Below, one piece after another: positions 1 to 5,808 of a DNA stretch of 6,261 nucleotides. This DNA is from Gemmatimonadota bacterium (GTDB taxonomy: Bacteria > Gemmatimonadota > Gemmatimonadetes > Palauibacterales > Palauibacteraceae), in contig JAUVPT010000101.1 of assembly GCA_030598525.1 (NCBI GenBank), forward strand, positions 1 through 6,261, written 5' to 3'. The position numbers were made by a program, and so were the translations under genes. Every line of letters begins with the position of its first letter. Within the stretch, counting starts at the first letter, position 1. The notes below the pieces were generated by a model. The model ran no database searches and was not told the origin of the DNA. It saw only the letters and a program-made list of their open reading frames with translations.

Positions 1-836
1 AGACCGGCGTCGAGCAGTCGCGGGAGGGGGTGCTCCGAAAAAGATGGCGCAACGCCGAGGCAGACGTTGCTGGTCGGACAGACCTCGAGCGGTATCTGTC
101 TCTCGCGAAGCTCGGCCACCAGGTCGGGATCCTCGAGGCAGCGCACCCCGTGACCGATCCGCACCGCGTTCAAATCACGAAGCGCCCCCCGGATGCTCGC
201 GGGTCCCTCGGTCTCTCCGGCGTGCGGCACGCTCGGAAGGCCTGCCTCCCGCGCTACCTCGAAGGCTCGCCGGAAGATCTCGGGAGGGTAACCCACTTCG
301 GGTCCGCCCAGTCCGAGGGCGGTAACCCCGCGCGACATGTTGGCGACTGCCCAGTGCGCCACCTCCACGAAAGCGTCCGGGTCCAGGTGTCGCGGATAGT
401 CGATCGTGAGGCTCATGGTGACCCCGTGCTCGCGCAGGGCCGCGTCGCGCGCCCGGTTGATCGCGTCGAGCTGATCGTCCAGCGGAATGCCGGACAGCAT
501 CCGCTGTGTGGAGGCCGTGTAGGTGACTTCGGTGTGCAGGACGTTCTGCGCAGCTTGCCCTTCGAGGAAGTCGGCGGTTATCCGCTGGACGTCCGCCGGG
601 GTCTGGATGCAGCCCGCCGCCGCCAGGTACACGTCGACGAAGTGGTCGAAGTCCTTGAACGCGTACCAGTCGCGCAGCTCGTCCACGGTGCGGGCCGGGA
701 GCTCGACATCGTTCCGTGCCGCGAGCTCCAGCAGCGTCTCGGGACGGATCGATCCCTCGAGGTGAACGTGCAACTCCACCTTCGGCATGGCCCTGATGAA
801 CGTCTCGAGATTCGTAGTGTGCTCGTGCGCTTGCAT
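1..836 (-). CDS. add: Adenosine deaminase family protein, partial (C-terminus off window)
   Basis: Reading leftwards from an ATG at 836, the frame stays open for 278 codons to the window edge. It matches the metal-dependent adenosine/adenine deaminase family, which hydrolyses adenosine to inosine plus ammonia in the cytoplasm. Visible motifs are the metal ligands HVH (H23, H25) in 'ELHVHLEG', 'GLGGPE' (175-180), the catalytic 'HAGE' (H205, E208), 'IGHG' (H229) and 'CPTSN' (253-257). The last metal/catalytic aspartates (the DDP motif) and about 60 residues of a normal 330-350-residue protein lie beyond position 1. I chose the start at 836 because 'LETFIRAMPKVELH' is typical of the family N-terminus; the internal ATG at 788 is the alternative. 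No strong Shine-Dalgarno is visible. It is divergent from the nucleoside hydrolase, which supports a nucleoside substrate. The family also contains adenine deaminases, and the missing C-terminus leaves that open. Confidence 0.9.
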   Translation of the reverse strand, partial: MQAHEHTTNLETFIRAMPKVELHVHLEGSIRPETLLELAARNDVELPARTVDELRDWYAFKDFDHFVDVYLAAAGCIQTPADVQRITADFLEGQAAQNVLHTEVTYTASTQRMLSGIPLDDQLDAINRARDAALREHGVTMSLTIDYPRHLDPDAFVEVAHWAVANMSRGVTALGLGGPEVGYPPEIFRRAFEVAREAGLPSVPHAGETEGPASIRGALRDLNAVRIGHGVRCLEDPDLVAELRERQIPLEVCPTSNVCLGVAPSFSEHPLPRLLDAG

Positions 837-868
837 ATGGTATTCTTGAGGCCGACCCACGCTTGCCG

Positions 869-890
869 CAATCGTCCCGGGTCACGATTG
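869..890. promoter_or_regulatory. Inverted repeat in divergent gap, candidate operator
   Basis: The arms CAATCGT (869-875) and ACGATTG (884-890) are perfect 7-bp inverted repeats around an 8-base centre containing CCCGGG. The element lies in the 62-base gap between the two divergent nucleoside genes and ends 8 bases before the ATG at 899. It could be a dimeric repressor site controlling both directions, or an RNA hairpin next to the hydrolase ribosome binding site. No regulator gene is visible in the window, and no convincing -35/-10 pair was found in the gap. Confidence 0.4.
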
Positions 891-898
891 GGAGACTC

Positions 899-1864
899 AT
901 GCCCCGCAGCTTCATCATCGACACGGACACGGCTTCCGACGACGCCGTCGCTCTGCTCATGGCCCTGCGCCACCTCGACGTCCGGGTGGAGGCAATCACC
1001 GTGGTGGCCGGCAACGTCGAGCTCGAGCAGGGACTGAAGAACGCCCTGTACACGGTCGAGCTGTCCGGCGTCGACGTCCCCGTGTACCGGGGATCCGCGG
1101 CCCCACTCCGTCGGGACCTGGTGGTCGCGCAGTTCTTCCATGGGCGAGACGGACTCGGCGACCAGGGCTACCCGGCGCCGGGACGAGAGGCGGCCGAGGG
1201 CGACGCGGTGGACGTCCTCGTCGAGACCATCCGCTCGAATCCGGGTATCGTGCTCGTAACCCTGGGACCGCTGACCAACGTGGCCAGGGCCCTCGCCCGG
1301 GCCCCGGAGATCGCCGGGCAGGTCGGACGCTGCGTCGTGATGGGCGGAGCCGCCTGCACGGTGGGTAACGTGACACCGGCGGCGGAGTACAACGTCTGGG
1401 TCGATCCGGAAGCGGCGCGCGCCGTGTTCCGCTCCGGTCTCCCGATCGAGATGGTCGGTTGGGAGCTATGCCGCGGAGCAGCCACGCTGTCAGAGGAAGA
1501 GATGGACGGGGTGCGCGACTTCGGAACGCCCGCGGCCCGGTTCGCGATGGACTGCAACACCAGCGCGCTCGCGGCGGCCCGGCTGCAGTCGAACGAGCCG
1601 GGACTTCCCCTTCCCGACCCCGTCGCGATGGCCATCGCCATCGACCCGTCGATCTGCACACGCCGGTCCCGCCACTACGTGGACGTGGAGACGGACAGCG
1701 ACCTGACCCGTGGCATGACCGTGGTGGACCACCTCGACGTCGCGGACGACGAGCGGAACGCGCCGCTGTGGAAGCCCCTCATCGAACGCGGCCGGAACGC
1801 GCAGGTGTGCTGGGAGATCGACGTCCCGAAGTGGAAGGAACTGCTGTACTCGGTCCTGAGGTAG
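899..1864 (+). CDS. Nucleoside hydrolase (inosine-uridine preferring family)
   Basis: This 321-residue protein, the usual family length, belongs to the nucleoside N-ribohydrolases, which split ribonucleosides into base and free ribose. The calcium- and ribose-binding signature 'DTDTASDD' gives D10, D14 and D15. N39 ('AGNV'), H81 ('HGRDGLG'), 'TLGPLTNVA' (121-129), N157, E163, N165 ('EYNVWVDP') and D240 also fit. At the place of the classical catalytic histidine, just before the conserved aspartate, there is P239 ('LPDPVAMA'), and the usual 'PG' of the first motif is 'TA'. So the exact base preference is uncertain. I chose the ATG at 899 because it follows GGGAG at 890-894 and starts directly at the family N-terminus; a TTG 12 codons upstream (863) is possible but unneeded. 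Ribokinase follows 48 bases downstream, probably in the same operon, and would use the released ribose. Confidence 0.92.
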   Translation: MPRSFIIDTDTASDDAVALLMALRHLDVRVEAITVVAGNVELEQGLKNALYTVELSGVDVPVYRGSAAPLRRDLVVAQFFHGRDGLGDQGYPAPGREAAEGDAVDVLVETIRSNPGIVLVTLGPLTNVARALARAPEIAGQVGRCVVMGGAACTVGNVTPAAEYNVWVDPEAARAVFRSGLPIEMVGWELCRGAATLSEEEMDGVRDFGTPAARFAMDCNTSALAAARLQSNEPGLPLPDPVAMAIAIDPSICTRRSRHYVDVETDSDLTRGMTVVDHLDVADDERNAPLWKPLIERGRNAQVCWEIDVPKWKELLYSVLR

Positions 1865-1912
1865 TTCGTCGAGTGACCCGTTGAGAGTCGACCTGGCTCA
1901 TACGAGGTAGAG

Positions 1913-2827
1913 ATGCCCGCCCGAATCGTCGTCATCGGCAGCGTGAACACCGACCTGGTCGTCCGCGGGCCCCGCATTCCCTCAGCCGGCGAGACGGTGA
2001 CGGGAGGCAGCTTCCTGCGAGCGCAGGGCGGAAAGGGAGCCAACCAGGCCGTGGCTGCGGCGCGGGCCGGAGCCGATGTCACGTTCGTGGCGCGGGTCGG
2101 CGCCGACGAGCTGGGCGAGGACGCGATCGCCGGTCTGCAGGAGGAGTCCATCGACGTCGCTCACGTCACGCGTGACCCCGATCACCCCACCGGCGTCGCT
2201 CTCATCATGGTCGACCAATCGGGGGAGAACGCGATCTCCGTGGCGCCGGGAGCCAACGCCCGGTTGTCCGTGGACGACGTGGAGGCCGCCCGGGTCGCGA
2301 TCGAGTCGGCCGATGTCCTGCTCATGCAGCTCGAGACCCCGATTCCCGCGGTCGAACGGGCCGCGGCGATCGCCTCCGCCGCGGGCACCGTGGTGATCCT
2401 GAACCCTGCACCCGCCAGGCCGCTGGGCGAACCACTGCTGTCCCACGTCGATGTGCTCACCCCCAACGAGGGAGAATCGTCGTATCTCACCGGGGAAGCG
2501 GAGCCGCGGGCGGCCGCATCCCGGCTCAGGGACTCTGGCGTGAAGACCGTCGTCGTGACCCTGGGGCCCCGGGGCGCCCTGCTCCTCGCAGACGGGAAAG
2601 AATCGGCAGTCTCCGGATTCCCGGTGACCGCCGTCGACTCCACGGCAGCCGGCGATGCCTTCAACGGATTCCTGGCGGTCTCTCTCGCGGAAGGGCTCGA
2701 TCTCACACGGGCCGTACGCAGGGCCTGCGCCGCCGGGGCCCTGGCCACCACCGTGCCGGGCGCCAGGCCTTCGCTGCCTCTTCGTGGTCCGGTCGACGAC
2801 CTACCTGGCCCGGAATACGGACAGTAG
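1913..2827 (+). CDS. rbsK: Ribokinase (PfkB family)
   Basis: This 304-residue protein, normal for the family, phosphorylates D-ribose with ATP to ribose 5-phosphate. The N-terminal substrate site is 'GSVNTDLV' (9-16), followed by PfkB signature 1, 'GGKGANQAVAAARAG' (39-53). The ribokinase-typical 'NPAPA' (164-168) and 'TPNEGE' (183-188) come next. PfkB signature 2, 'DSTAAGDAFNGF' (242-253), carries the catalytic base D248; the common 'TGAGD' is 'TAAGD' here. These ribokinase-specific motifs favour ribose over fructose or adenosine as substrate. The ATG is preceded by GAGG (1901-1904). The gene sits 48 bases after the nucleoside hydrolase, so it probably consumes the ribose released there. Its last 27 bases overlap the 3' end of the oppositely transcribed glycosyltransferase, leaving no room for an intergenic terminator. 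Confidence 0.93.
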   Translation: MPARIVVIGSVNTDLVVRGPRIPSAGETVTGGSFLRAQGGKGANQAVAAARAGADVTFVARVGADELGEDAIAGLQEESIDVAHVTRDPDHPTGVALIMVDQSGENAISVAPGANARLSVDDVEAARVAIESADVLLMQLETPIPAVERAAAIASAAGTVVILNPAPARPLGEPLLSHVDVLTPNEGESSYLTGEAEPRAAASRLRDSGVKTVVVTLGPRGALLLADGKESAVSGFPVTAVDSTAAGDAFNGFLAVSLAEGLDLTRAVRRACAAGALATTVPGARPSLPLRGPVDDLPGPEYGQ

Positions 2828-4492
2828 CGGTACGCCCTCGACCGACACCTCGTATGCCGGACCGGCCTCCGTGTCCATCGCGCTCTGGTCCTGCACGAGA
2901 ACGGCCGTGGCGCGGTGGTACTGGAAGACGTAAGACGGCTCCCGTGCGCTCCGCTCCAGCGGAACCCGCAGGGGGCTCCCCTCCGGGTCACACCCCAGGT
3001 ACTCTCGCGTGCCGTTGAGGAACACGACCGTCACTTCGGCCGTCCAATCGGCCGGCGCCCACCCGATGTCCTGGTAGAAGCAGATCTCTTCGAGCATGAA
3101 GCCCGGGTCAATCACAGCGCGGCCTGGGATCACCGCCACCAGGTCCGACAGGACGGCGCGGTTCAGGACTTCCTTCTGCGTGGTGATCTCGAGACCCCGT
3201 CTCTCCGCGCCGCGTACTCCGCCCACGAGAGCGTTGAAGTAGGAGAGCTGGTGGGGGTGATACTGGAGCGTCCTCGCAGCGGGAAATCCCAGAACGACGA
3301 GCAGCAGGGCCACTGCGAGAAACCCGGGCCGACGTGACAACCACTCCGGTCCATGCTCCATCAGCAGGTCGGTCGCGCGGCTCGCGCCCAGCCCTGCCAG
3401 CAGGCACAGGAAAGGGAACACGGCCAGGAACAACCGGATACCGTCGTGCAGGGGGGTGGCCGGCAGGAGCGTCACTCCATACAGCACGCCCAGGTTGACG
3501 AGCGCCAGGCCCAGCAGGCCCCCCGACTTCCGGTTCGACAATCCGAGGCCCGCGGCGATCAGGAGCGGTATCGGGATGACGATCGCGGTCCACACGAAAG
3601 CGAAGTGCCATGGACCGCGGAAATTGTAGATCTCCCCAAAGTACACCGTCGGAATATGAACGGAGATCGATCGGAACATCCCGGCCTTCACGTAGTCCCA
3701 GATGCCTCCGACAGGATCGACCCAGGTCACGGGGTTGGTGGCGAAGAACACGGCGGCTGCAAGCCCCAGGACGACGAGAATCGGCTTCAACTCGCGGCGG
3801 CCGCGCAGCACCAGCCACAGGACGAACACCGGCAGTAGCAGCACGCCGGTGAACTTCGTCGAGCAGGCCGCACCGAACAGCAGGCCCGCCGCGATGAGCC
3901 AGCCCCTGCGATCCGTCTCCGTATATAGGTAGAGCGCGGAGACCGCGAGGAACCAGAACGAGGCCAGAAACAGGTCCGTGTTCGCGAAGTGACCGTAGGC
4001 GAAGAGCGCGGGAATGGTGAGCGCAGCGCCTCCGGCGACGATACCGGCCAGCCACGATCGTGTCCCCCGGGCCGTCACCATGCCCACCGTCGCCACGAGC
4101 CCGGAGTACGTCAGCATGATCGCCACCCGGTACGCGGCCAACGGATCGAGGAAACGCCGGAAGACCACGTAGCCCAGTCCGCTCAGCTCACGGGAGAGCG
4201 GTGGGTGGGGGATCTTGCCGGGTTGCCAGCGCCAGTACTCCGAGACGACTTCCCGATTGAGAACCGACAAGGGATCGCCGTCCAGCAGCGCCCGCAGGAG
4301 TTGCCGCGCCCACTCGAGCTGCAGTCGGGAGCTGTGGAAGTAGTTCCCGACATCGCTGACGATTCCGTATCCACCCTGAGTCGCGAAGGTCGCGAGCACG
4401 GCGACCAGGAACAGACCCGCGCCGAGCCATCGCACGGACCGATCGTCCAGGCCCCCTCCTCGTGTCGATCCAGTCACATCCGATCCGACCAC
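2801..4492 (-). CDS. GT39-like (GT-C fold) membrane glycosyltransferase
   Basis: This 563-residue polytopic membrane protein resembles the dolichyl-phosphate-mannose mannosyltransferase/ArnT group, which moves a sugar from a polyprenyl-phosphate donor to a protein or lipid acceptor on the outer face of the inner membrane. About ten hydrophobic segments are visible, roughly 21-39, 119-140, 145-166, 168-190, 198-229 (probably two), 236-252, 293-317, 325-344, 351-370 and 389-406. A large loop follows the first segment; it holds D47, a candidate for the catalytic acid, and 'HPPLS' (96-100). 'NTDLFLASFWFL' (171-182) and 'STKFTG' (211-216) are typical of the family. Residues 407-563 look soluble ('YHPHQLSYFNALVGG', 411-425). 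The GTG start at 4492 follows an AAGAGG-type ribosome binding site. Donor, acceptor and pathway cannot be told; no cell-envelope genes lie nearby in the window. Confidence 0.8.
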   Translation of the reverse strand: MVGSDVTGSTRGGGLDDRSVRWLGAGLFLVAVLATFATQGGYGIVSDVGNYFHSSRLQLEWARQLLRALLDGDPLSVLNREVVSEYWRWQPGKIPHPPLSRELSGLGYVVFRRFLDPLAAYRVAIMLTYSGLVATVGMVTARGTRSWLAGIVAGGAALTIPALFAYGHFANTDLFLASFWFLAVSALYLYTETDRRGWLIAAGLLFGAACSTKFTGVLLLPVFVLWLVLRGRRELKPILVVLGLAAAVFFATNPVTWVDPVGGIWDYVKAGMFRSISVHIPTVYFGEIYNFRGPWHFAFVWTAIVIPIPLLIAAGLGLSNRKSGGLLGLALVNLGVLYGVTLLPATPLHDGIRLFLAVFPFLCLLAGLGASRATDLLMEHGPEWLSRRPGFLAVALLLVVLGFPAARTLQYHPHQLSYFNALVGGVRGAERRGLEITTQKEVLNRAVLSDLVAVIPGRAVIDPGFMLEEICFYQDIGWAPADWTAEVTVVFLNGTREYLGCDPEGSPLRVPLERSAREPSYVFQYHRATAVLVQDQSAMDTEAGPAYEVSVEGVPLLSVFRAR

Positions 4493-4529
4493 ACGCAGCC
4501 TCTTCTTCTCAGTGCGGACCTCCCCTCTG

Positions 4530-4559
4530 CCGATAGCACAGACCGGGTGGAGCCGTCAA
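4530..4559 (-). promoter_or_regulatory. Possible sigma-70-like promoter for the glycosyltransferase
   Basis: On the minus strand a good -35 hexamer TTGACG (4559-4554) is followed, after 18 bases, by a weak -10 TATCGG (4535-4530) with an upstream TG. It lies about 40 bases ahead of the GTG start at 4492. The -35 match is good and the -10 match is poor, so this is tentative. Confidence 0.25.
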
Positions 4560-4651
4560 GGAGTGGACAATCTCGCCAAGAACCGTCAAGCTAGAGTCCG
4601 ATTCGCCAGAGAGAGCGACGTTTACTCGGAAACCAACAAGGAGAATGGCCC

Positions 4652-4855
4652 GTGGGGAGACGCACGAACTATGGATTCGAGAAGAGACAGCGGGAACTCA
4701 AGAAACAGAAAAAGAAGGAAGCGAAGGCCGAGCGGAAGCGGCTGAAGAAGGAAGAAGAGCTGGGTGAGCTCGTCGACGGAGCCGTTGAGGGCGAGCTCGA
4801 TGAGGAGGAAGAAGAGCTGGAAGAAGCAGAGGAAGAGGAAGAAGAAGTCGTTTAG
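4652..4855 (+). CDS. Small charge-segregated Lys/Glu-rich protein
   Basis: This 67-residue cytoplasmic protein has no signal peptide or membrane segment. It opens with 'RRTNYGFEKRQRELKKQKKK', resembling a group of small uncharacterised bacterial proteins whose function I do not know. Residues 3-33 hold all 16 basic residues; residues 34-67 hold 21 acidic residues and no basic one. Most of it is probably helical, coiled coil or disordered, with the acidic tail able to fold back on the basic half or mimic nucleic acid. The GTG start is fixed by AAGGAG at 4638-4643, eight bases upstream. An overlapping ATG at 4645 is in a different frame. The coding DNA is strongly purine-biased from 4680 to 4850. 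It is followed after 52 bases by the VOC gene and may share its transcript. Gene call is firm; function unknown. Confidence 0.82.
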   Translation: MGRRTNYGFEKRQRELKKQKKKEAKAERKRLKKEEELGELVDGAVEGELDEEEEELEEAEEEEEEVV

Positions 4856-4867
4856 GCCGGGCGGCTG

Positions 4868-4880
4868 AGACCGTCGGTCT
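4868..4880 (+). other. Short hairpin between two co-oriented genes
   Basis: AGACC (4868-4872) and GGTCT (4876-4880) form a perfect 5-bp stem with a GTC loop in the 52-base gap before the VOC gene. No T-run follows, so it is unlikely to be a terminator. It may be chance. Confidence 0.2.
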
Positions 4881-4907
4881 GGGAAGCAACCAACAGAGAG
4901 GCGCGGA

Positions 4908-5381
4908 ATGGGTGTAGGAGATTCGGGTAGCCTGCATCACACCTGCTGGGTCGTGAACGACCTGGAGACGGTGGCGCGCTCAATGGCCGATTCGCTGTCC
5001 ATCCAGTGGGGAGTGTGGACGATCGCTCCCGATGACTGCACGGTCTACGGAGAGGACGTGCCCTATTCCTTTCGCCTGGCTGTCGCACAGGTGGGAGACG
5101 CGAACTTCGAGCTGATCGAGCCGCTCGAGGGCCACAGTGTGTATGTGGAGCACCTGGCCACGAAGGGTGAGGGCTTCCACCACACGTGCCTCATCTACCC
5201 GAGCCGTGGAGCAATGCGCGATGCGCGTGATGAGCTGGACTCCCAGGGCCGGGTCATGATCCAGAGCGGTGACCTCGGAGAAGCGGGAGAGTTCTATTAC
5301 TTCCACATGCCCGAGAACGATTCCGCTCTCGAACTGCTGTATCTGAACGAACTCCCGCCTCCCGAGATGACCATCGGCTAG
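4908..5381 (+). CDS. VOC superfamily (glyoxalase/epimerase/dioxygenase fold) protein
   Basis: This 157-residue single-chain protein has the paired beta-alpha-beta-beta-beta layout of the vicinal oxygen chelate superfamily. Its closest look is to methylmalonyl-CoA epimerase/glyoxalase-type members. Likely metal ligands are H11 ('LHHTCWVVNDLE'), E68 ('FELIEP'), H92 ('GEGFHHTCLI', 87-96) and E142 ('ALELLYL'). The repeated 'HHTC' at 10-13 and 91-94 marks the start of each half and shows the internal duplication. The substrate cannot be assigned: the superfamily covers isomerases, glyoxalases, dioxygenases and resistance proteins. The ATG at 4908 follows GAGAGG (4896-4901) with a 6-base spacer. 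It probably shares a transcript with the charged small protein upstream. No clear terminator with a T-run follows the stop. Confidence 0.85.
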   Translation: MGVGDSGSLHHTCWVVNDLETVARSMADSLSIQWGVWTIAPDDCTVYGEDVPYSFRLAVAQVGDANFELIEPLEGHSVYVEHLATKGEGFHHTCLIYPSRGAMRDARDELDSQGRVMIQSGDLGEAGEFYYFHMPENDSALELLYLNELPPPEMTIG

Positions 5382-5444
5382 AATTTTCCCGCCAAATCAG
5401 CCAAAACACCCGCCGAACGCGGAACTCTGAGACGTTTCGTGGGT

Positions 5445-5522
5445 AGCTGTTTTGTGGAGGCTCGGCACGCGCTTGCCTGGCTTCCCCCCTCCAGGCCGCA
5501 TCCGAGAGACTCCACAGAAGCT
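5445..5522 (+). ncRNA. Long imperfect hairpin (leader element 1)
   Basis: Nested complementary arms build a 78-nt hairpin: AGCT 5445-5448 with 5519-5522, TTT 5451-5453 with AGA 5516-5518 (one G-U), and GTGGAG 5454-5459 with CTCCAC 5510-5515. Inside these are CTCGG 5461-5465 with CCGAG 5502-5506, and the apical GCCTGG 5475-5480 with CCAGGC 5491-5496. That is 24 pairs with small bulges, a 9/5 internal loop (5466-5474, 5497-5501) and a 10-nt pyrimidine loop. Repeated co-linear pairing of this kind is more than a simple GC-rich accident, but conservation is untested. It could be a cis-regulatory leader or a separate small RNA. Confidence 0.5.
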
Positions 5523-5526
5523 TTCC

Positions 5527-5560
5527 CGGTCGCATCCGACCGTTCGGGCCGGCGCCCGGG
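5527..5560 (+). ncRNA. Two tandem short hairpins (leader elements 2 and 3)
   Basis: CGGTCG (5527-5532) pairs with CGACCG (5537-5542) across a CATC tetraloop. Directly next to it, CGGGC (5545-5549) pairs with GCCCG (5554-5558) across a CGGC tetraloop, extendable by two G-U pairs to 5543-5560. They stack between the long hairpin and the one before the ribosome binding site. Confidence 0.45.
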
Positions 5561-5564
5561 CAGC

Positions 5565-5596
5565 TTGTCGGGACGCGCCACCGCGCGACCCGATAG
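5565..5596 (+). promoter_or_regulatory. Hairpin immediately upstream of the Shine-Dalgarno (leader element 4)
   Basis: TCGGG (5568-5572) pairs with CCCGA (5589-5593) and CGCGC (5574-5578) with GCGCG (5583-5587), closed by a CACC loop. The stems are separated by a single A-A mismatch, and three more outer pairs (two G-U) reach 5565-5596. The stem ends 4 bases before AAGGAGG (5601-5607), so it may hold the ribosome binding site open or gate translation of the small membrane protein. No T-run follows, which argues against a terminator. Confidence 0.5.
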
Positions 5597-5612
5597 AGGA
5601 AAGGAGGACTCC

Positions 5613-5804
5613 ATGTTCGGCTCAGCCCTGGTCCTCGTTGCGCAGGCTCTCGGCATCATCGTGTTCAGCGCCGTGAGTATCGTGCTCGTCTGGGTTGTTT
5701 GCGGAGTCCTTTTCTGTGCGATCACCTGCGGCCTTAGCTGCGGCTGCTGCGAGGCCTGCAAGGCCGCGCGCCAGTGGCTGAAGCATGGCCACAGCGTCGC
5801 GTAG
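5613..5804 (+). CDS. Small cysteine-rich single-pass membrane protein
   Basis: I do not recognise this 63-residue protein. Residues 4-34 are strongly hydrophobic ('LVLVAQALGIIVFSAV', then 'SIVLVWVVCGVLF'), one long transmembrane helix or a tight hairpin. Seven cysteines follow at 30, 35, 39, 43, 45, 46 and 49, and then a short basic, His-containing tail (K50-A63). The first cysteines are inside or at the membrane edge and the 'CGCCEAC' cluster just outside, which would suit metal binding, disulfides or acylation; none is shown. There is no lipobox. The ATG at 5613 is chosen because AAGGAGG (5601-5607) sits 5 bases before it; the frame extends open to an earlier ATG-less region at 5439 without a ribosome binding site. 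It is preceded by a highly structured leader and followed by a hairpin. A small hydrophobic type I toxin is possible but unproven. Confidence 0.72.
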   Translation: MFGSALVLVAQALGIIVFSAVSIVLVWVVCGVLFCAITCGLSCGCCEACKAARQWLKHGHSVA

Positions 5805-5808
5805 GTGA

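Larger units (their letters stand above)
5382..5612 (+). other. 231-base gap: structured leader, no protein gene
   Basis: Between the VOC stop and the small cysteine-rich protein, no reading frame with a ribosome binding site is credible. The first 60 bases are relatively AT-rich and show a near-repeat, GCCAAATCA/GCCAAAACA (5391-5408). From 5445 on, the sequence folds into four consecutive hairpins, listed separately. No convincing promoter was recognised, so it is unclear whether the leader is transcribed on its own or by read-through from the VOC gene. Confidence 0.6.

Noticed and set aside
837..898. Sigma-70 promoters in the divergent gap
   Set aside because: TATTCT (841-846) and GAATAC (minus strand) resemble -10 boxes, but no -35 at proper spacing was found.
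30..1037. 335-codon open frame on the plus strand
   Set aside because: It is antisense to the adenosine deaminase and runs into the nucleoside hydrolase; its translation has no recognisable motifs, and long antisense frames are expected in GC-rich DNA.
175..1053. 292-codon open frame on the minus strand
   Set aside because: It overlaps the deaminase in another frame and crosses the divergent gap; its Arg/Pro/Gly-rich translation is a shadow.
3108..4055. 315-codon minus-strand frame inside the glycosyltransferase
   Set aside because: It is a frame-shifted shadow of the membrane protein: Arg-rich, with no hydrophobic segments and no start signal.
4512..4745. 77-codon frame overlapping the charged small protein
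   Set aside because: It lacks a ribosome binding site and becomes a low-complexity shadow of the Lys-rich gene; the AAGGAG supports the GTG at 4652 instead.
5439..5612. Upstream extension of the cysteine-rich protein
   Set aside because: The extension is Pro/Arg-rich, covers the hairpins and has no ribosome binding site, whereas the ATG at 5613 has a perfect one.
5382..5612. Integron attC site or IS end as an explanation of the inverted repeats
   Set aside because: No GTTRRRY/RYYYAAC core pair, integrase, transposase or target duplication was seen.
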